Assembly: GCF_006546625.1 (NCBI RefSeq) | Contig: NZ_VIAR01000005.1 | Span: forward strand, 124,001 to 188,000 | DNA from: Haloflavibacter putidus | GTDB taxonomy: Bacteria > Bacteroidota > Bacteroidia > Flavobacteriales > Flavobacteriaceae | Direction of reading: 5' to 3' | Length of the DNA stretch: 64,000 nt | Shown here: positions 61,642 through 64,000 of the stretch, in pieces | Layout: each line of letters starts with the position of its first letter | Position numbering within the stretch: the stretch's first letter is position 1 | Position numbers and translations under genes: made by a program | Notes under the pieces: generated by a model | Seen by the model: the letters and a program-made list of their open reading frames with translations, nothing else | Database searches by the model: none | Told to the model about the DNA's origin: nothing

Positions 61642-61747
61642 TATCGTGCGTCAACACGACAATAACCATATATCGTACAATAACACGATAACCACTATAT
61701 ATCGTATATTTAAACGATATTTTGAAATATCGTATTTTATCACGATA
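61642..61747. promoter_or_regulatory. Array of four 20-bp operator-like inverted repeats before satD
   Basis: TATCGTR-N6-YACGATA occurs at 61642-61661, 61671-61690, 61700-61719 and 61728-61747 (site 1 ends CACGACA; site 3 starts its right half with AACGATA). Starts are 29, 29 and 28 bp apart. The array fills the DUF423-satD gap and ends 7 bp before the satD ATG. Confidence 0.9.
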
Positions 61748-61754
61748 TTTGATT

Positions 61755-62375
61755 ATGCTTGCAGTTTTAACCGGCGATATTATTTTTTCGAAGCAAGTGG
61801 CAGACGCCACCACTTATTTACATACATTAGAAAAAGTTTTAAAACACTTACGTACGGAATCAAAATACCGCGAGATCTACCGCGGCGATAGTTTTCAAAT
61901 AGAAATAGAAAATCCGGCTTTAGCTTTTTATAGCGCAATGTGCATTAAAGCTGCTCTAAAACAAATTAAACCTTTAGACGTTCGTATTGCCATAGGTTTT
62001 GGAGAAAAAACCCATACAGCCAAAAAAGTAAGCCAATCTAACGGCAGCGCATTTATACGCTCAGGAGAGTTGTTTGAAACTCTAGAAAATAGTTTAAAAC
62101 AAAACTTAGCCATAAAAAGCGACAATACTATTCTAGATACAGAAATTAACACCTATATTAATTTGGCTTTAATAGCCATGAATGCGTGGACGCCCGGCGC
62201 CGCAGAAATTGTATATTTAAGTTTACTTCATCCTACCAAAAGCCAAAGTGAATTGGGTAGACTAATTAACATAAAGCAAAACACGGTAAGCGAGCGTTTA
62301 AAACGCGCTTATTTTGAAGAATTACAACAATTTGATAAGATTTTTCGTCAAAAAATAACCAACGAAATGCTTTAA
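61755..62375 (+). CDS. satD: SatD family protein with C-terminal helix-turn-helix
   Basis: A 206-residue protein. The N-terminal domain opens MLAVLTGDIIFSKQVAD, the known SatD start, and continues with YRGDSFQIEIENP and VRIAIGFGEK, reminiscent of a cyclase-like alpha/beta fold. The C-terminal 50 residues (KSQSELGRLINIKQNTVSERLKRAYFEEL) form a clear helix-turn-helix. An ATG at 61722 is in frame but lies inside the operator array, so 61755 is chosen. It overlaps no gene and is followed after 3 bp by DUF3307. It may bind the four operators itself; that is inference. Confidence 0.88.
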   Translation: MLAVLTGDIIFSKQVADATTYLHTLEKVLKHLRTESKYREIYRGDSFQIEIENPALAFYSAMCIKAALKQIKPLDVRIAIGFGEKTHTAKKVSQSNGSAFIRSGELFETLENSLKQNLAIKSDNTILDTEINTYINLALIAMNAWTPGAAEIVYLSLLHPTKSQSELGRLINIKQNTVSERLKRAYFEELQQFDKIFRQKITNEML

Positions 62376-62378
62376 TTT

Positions 62379-63086
62379 ATGCTCTTGTTTCTTAAACTTT
62401 TATTGGCACATTTACTAGGCGATTTTCTTTTGCAACCGTTTAGTTGGGTAAAAGATAAAGACCAAAAAAAAGTAGCTTCCGGCAAACTTTACTTGCATAT
62501 TTTAATTCATTTCTTGCTCGCATTTCTATTTTTATGGGATTTAAGTTTATGGTATATTCCGTTAATTATTGCCCTATCGCATTATGCAATAGATCTCGCC
62601 AAACTCTATTTACAAACCCAAAAAACCAAGCGTTTATGGTTTTTTACTGACCAGTTTTTCCATATTCTGATAATTCTAATCATAAGTATTGCCTCTCTAG
62701 GCTGGAAAAACCTACCCGTTTTACCAGATAGCATTTGGGTATATTTAACCGGCCTATTTTTGGTTACTTTTCCGGCTTCTATTTCTATAAAAACACTTAT
62801 TTCTGTCTATTCTCCAAAAACCGAATTAAAAAAGGACGAAAGTTTAGATAAAGCCGGTAGTTATATTGGAATTTTAGAACGTGTTTTGGTGTTTGTTTTT
62901 ATAGTTACCAACCATTGGGAAGGCGTCGGTTTTTTAATCGCTGCCAAATCTATTTTCCGCTTTAGCGACCTAACGCAATCTAAAGACCGCAAACTAACAG
63001 AATATATTTTAATTGGAACTTTGGTAAGTTTTAGTTATGCTATTTTCTCTGCCTTGGCGTGTATTTTTATTCTTACTTATATTTAG
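62379..63086 (+). CDS. DUF3307 membrane protein
   Basis: A 235-residue protein with about seven hydrophobic segments. It opens LLLAHLLGDFLLQPFSWVKDKDQKK, the DUF3307 signature, then ALSHYAIDLAKLYL and FFTDQFFHILII, which keep conserved His and Asp residues in membrane helices. DUF3307 genes commonly follow satD. Function unknown; the pair looks like a regulator plus membrane effector. Confidence 0.9.
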   Translation: MLLFLKLLLAHLLGDFLLQPFSWVKDKDQKKVASGKLYLHILIHFLLAFLFLWDLSLWYIPLIIALSHYAIDLAKLYLQTQKTKRLWFFTDQFFHILIILIISIASLGWKNLPVLPDSIWVYLTGLFLVTFPASISIKTLISVYSPKTELKKDESLDKAGSYIGILERVLVFVFIVTNHWEGVGFLIAAKSIFRFSDLTQSKDRKLTEYILIGTLVSFSYAIFSALACIFILTYI

Positions 63087-63176
63087 TTGGGTAAACCCTG
63101 CGGGCCGGGCTGTACGCTATATCTTTTTTTGCCACTTATAAAAGCAAAAAAAGGATGCCGCTACCATCCCTTTTAC
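63087..63176 (+). other. GC-rich structured non-coding element
   Basis: Directly after the DUF3307 stop a GC-rich stretch (CCCTGCGGGCCGGGCTG, 63097-63113) leads into a long hairpin: ATCTTTTTTTGC (63121-63132) pairs with GCAAAAAAAGGAT (63144-63156) with one bulged base. GGATG/CATCC pairs follow. It may act as terminator for satD-DUF3307. I have the impression that similar GC-rich/hairpin units recur in Flavobacteriaceae, but cannot verify it here. Confidence 0.5.
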
Positions 63177-63212
63177 AAAAAAAAGAGGAATCTAACGCGT
63201 AGATTCCTCTTT
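63174..63212 (-). terminator. Terminator of carB
   Basis: A 13-bp perfect stem (63182-63194 with 63200-63212, loop ACGCG) is followed on the minus strand by T8. Confidence 0.85.
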
Positions 63213-63252
63213 ACTATTTTACTATTCAACTATTTTTCAATAATTATAAAAA

Positions 63253-64000
63253 TTAACGCGTTAGATACATTCTTCTTCTTGCGTATAAATCGTAAAAATT
63301 ATCGTCTTTTAAATCTTTGATAAACAAGATACTTTCTCCGGTACTTTTCATCTCCGGACCTAATTGTTTGTTTACCTTCGGAAATTTATCAAAAGAAAAA
63401 ACCGGTTGTTTAATAGCATAACCTTCTAAATGTGGCTCAAAAGTAAAATCTTTTAGCTTATTATGCCCCAACATTATTTTGGTAGCATAATTTACATAAG
63501 GTTCGCCATAAGCTTTAGCTATAAAAGGAACCGTTCTAGATGCACGCGGATTGGCTTCTATAATAAAAACCTCGTCGTCTTTAATAGCAAATTGCACGTT
63601 AATAAGTCCAACCGTATCTAAGGCCAAAGCAATTTTACGCGTGTGGTCTTTAATTTTTTGTAAAACCAAGTTACCTAAATTAAAAGCCGGTAAAAGTGCA
63701 TTAGAATCTCCGGAGTGTACACCGCAAGGTTCAATATGCTCCATAATACCAATAATGTAAACATCTTCGCCATCGCAAATTGCATCTGCTTCTGCTTCTA
63801 TTGCGCCATCTAAATAATGGTCTAATAGTAACTTATTGTTCGGAATTTTTTGCAATAAATCTACTACGTGTTCTTCTAATTCCTCTTTGTTGATAACGAT
63901 TTTCATTCCCTGACCACCCAATACATAAGAAGGTCTCACCAAAATAGGAAAATCTAATTCGTCTGCCAGTTCTAAAGCTTCATCAGCGGTTTCTGCGGTT
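63253..64000 (-). CDS. carB: Carbamoyl-phosphate synthase large subunit (3' part; 5' end outside window)
   Basis: The open frame enters from the window edge and covers the second ATP-grasp domain: ILVRPSYVLGGQGMKI, MEHIEPCGVHSGDS, NVQFAIKDDEVFIIEANPRASRTVPFIAKA and a short tail ending DLYARRRMYLTR. The stop follows soon after GPEMKSTGES, so the roughly 130-residue MGS allosteric domain of E. coli CarB is missing. CarB makes carbamoyl phosphate from bicarbonate, ammonia and ATP for arginine and pyrimidines. The upstream part cannot be seen. Confidence 0.95.
   Translation of the reverse strand, partial: TAETADEALELADELDFPILVRPSYVLGGQGMKIVINKEELEEHVVDLLQKIPNNKLLLDHYLDGAIEAEADAICDGEDVYIIGIMEHIEPCGVHSGDSNALLPAFNLGNLVLQKIKDHTRKIALALDTVGLINVQFAIKDDEVFIIEANPRASRTVPFIAKAYGEPYVNYATKIMLGHNKLKDFTFEPHLEGYAIKQPVFSFDKFPKVNKQLGPEMKSTGESILFIKDLKDDNFYDLYARRRMYLTR

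Noticed and set aside
61718-61751. TTG-N19-GATATTTG as the satD promoter (61722-61751)
   Set aside because: Spacing is right, but transcription would begin after the satD ATG at 61755, so it cannot serve that start. Left unassigned.
61722-61754. Upstream ATG for satD
   Set aside because: It lies within the fourth operator repeat region and would add a non-family N-terminus; SatD proteins begin at the M of MLAVLTGDI.
63087-63320. 77-codon ORF after DUF3307 (TTG start, MGKPCGPGC...)
   Set aside because: It runs through a structured GC-rich element and the carB terminator and overlaps the carB end. The protein has no domain-like pattern. More likely non-coding.
1-64000. CRISPR arrays, prophage, conjugative genes or insertion sequences
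   Set aside because: No regular repeat-spacer array and no transposase, integrase, capsid or relaxase-like protein seen on either strand.

Overview
The window is AT-rich bacterial chromosome that reads as a member of the Bacteroidota, most likely family Flavobacteriaceae. The evidence is: several promoters of the Bacteroidetes type (TTG, about 19 bp, TAnnTTTG); starts without Shine-Dalgarno sequences, including GTG and TTG; conserved Bacteroidetes families (DUF4290, DUF4252, DUF6495-like, GlmU-like, CHRD lipoproteins with an SCSNDDD-type lipobox); a CarB without its C-terminal regulatory domain; and a MurA with Asp in place of the catalytic-loop Cys. Genus cannot be fixed from this window. 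Most of the window is core housekeeping with short accessory stretches.

Layout. 1-621 is the partial end of an MBL-fold hydrolase. 721-2205 is a conserved protein of unknown function. 2319-4692 runs on the minus strand (murA, DUF4290, DUF493). 4766-9311 runs on the plus strand (NadR-like ATPase, recQ, fmt, HU, yqgE). 9308-14858 holds a PabC-like aminotransferase, a START-like protein, tRNA-Met, a membrane ferredoxin with its FAD oxidoreductase, and YceI. 14932-19312 holds hisS, an ABC permease and the rpsF-rpsR-rplI operon. 19842-25483 holds an orphan LytTR regulator, priA, a chalcone-isomerase-like protein, YihY and nadC. 25525-29339 holds rlmH, rdgB, a DEAD-box RNA helicase and a CarboxypepD_reg-like protein. 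29340-32120 holds a TrmH-type methyltransferase, a sigma/anti-sigma pair and a sirtuin. 32447-35497 holds a four-repeat CHRD lipoprotein and purB. 35636-36141 is a decayed dsdA remnant. 36603-41503 holds a GlmU-like protein, an NTF2-like protein, panB, an RluA-type pseudouridine synthase and an aldehyde dehydrogenase. 41496-46543 is a tight minus-strand cluster yifB / DUF2891 / pxpA-pxpB-pxpC. 46779-48834 is an ECF sigma / anti-sigma-like / two-DUF4252 operon. 49007-51172 holds an S41 protease and a cassette-like gene bounded by palindromes. 51269-57438 is a cobalamin-uptake locus with a riboswitch. 57539-60360 holds rmuC and followers. 60447-63086 holds DoxX, DUF423 and the SatD/DUF3307 pair. 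63253-64000 is the 3' part of carB.

Genes that work together. The cobalamin locus has an outer-membrane receptor and a BtuG-like surface propeller behind a riboswitch on one strand, and a periplasmic binding protein, permease and ATPase on the other. PxpABC hydrolyses 5-oxoproline. Two separate sigma/anti-sigma modules are present. SatD and DUF3307 are co-transcribed behind a regular array of four identical operator-like palindromes.

The most unusual signals are two. First, the 10-mer TTCCGTAAAG (reverse complement CTTTACGGAA) occurs 21 times exactly in 64 kb, in several reading frames and in intergenic DNA, against about 0.1-0.2 expected by chance. Second, four 20-bp inverted repeats (TATCGTR-N6-YACGATA) lie at 28-29 bp spacing directly before satD.
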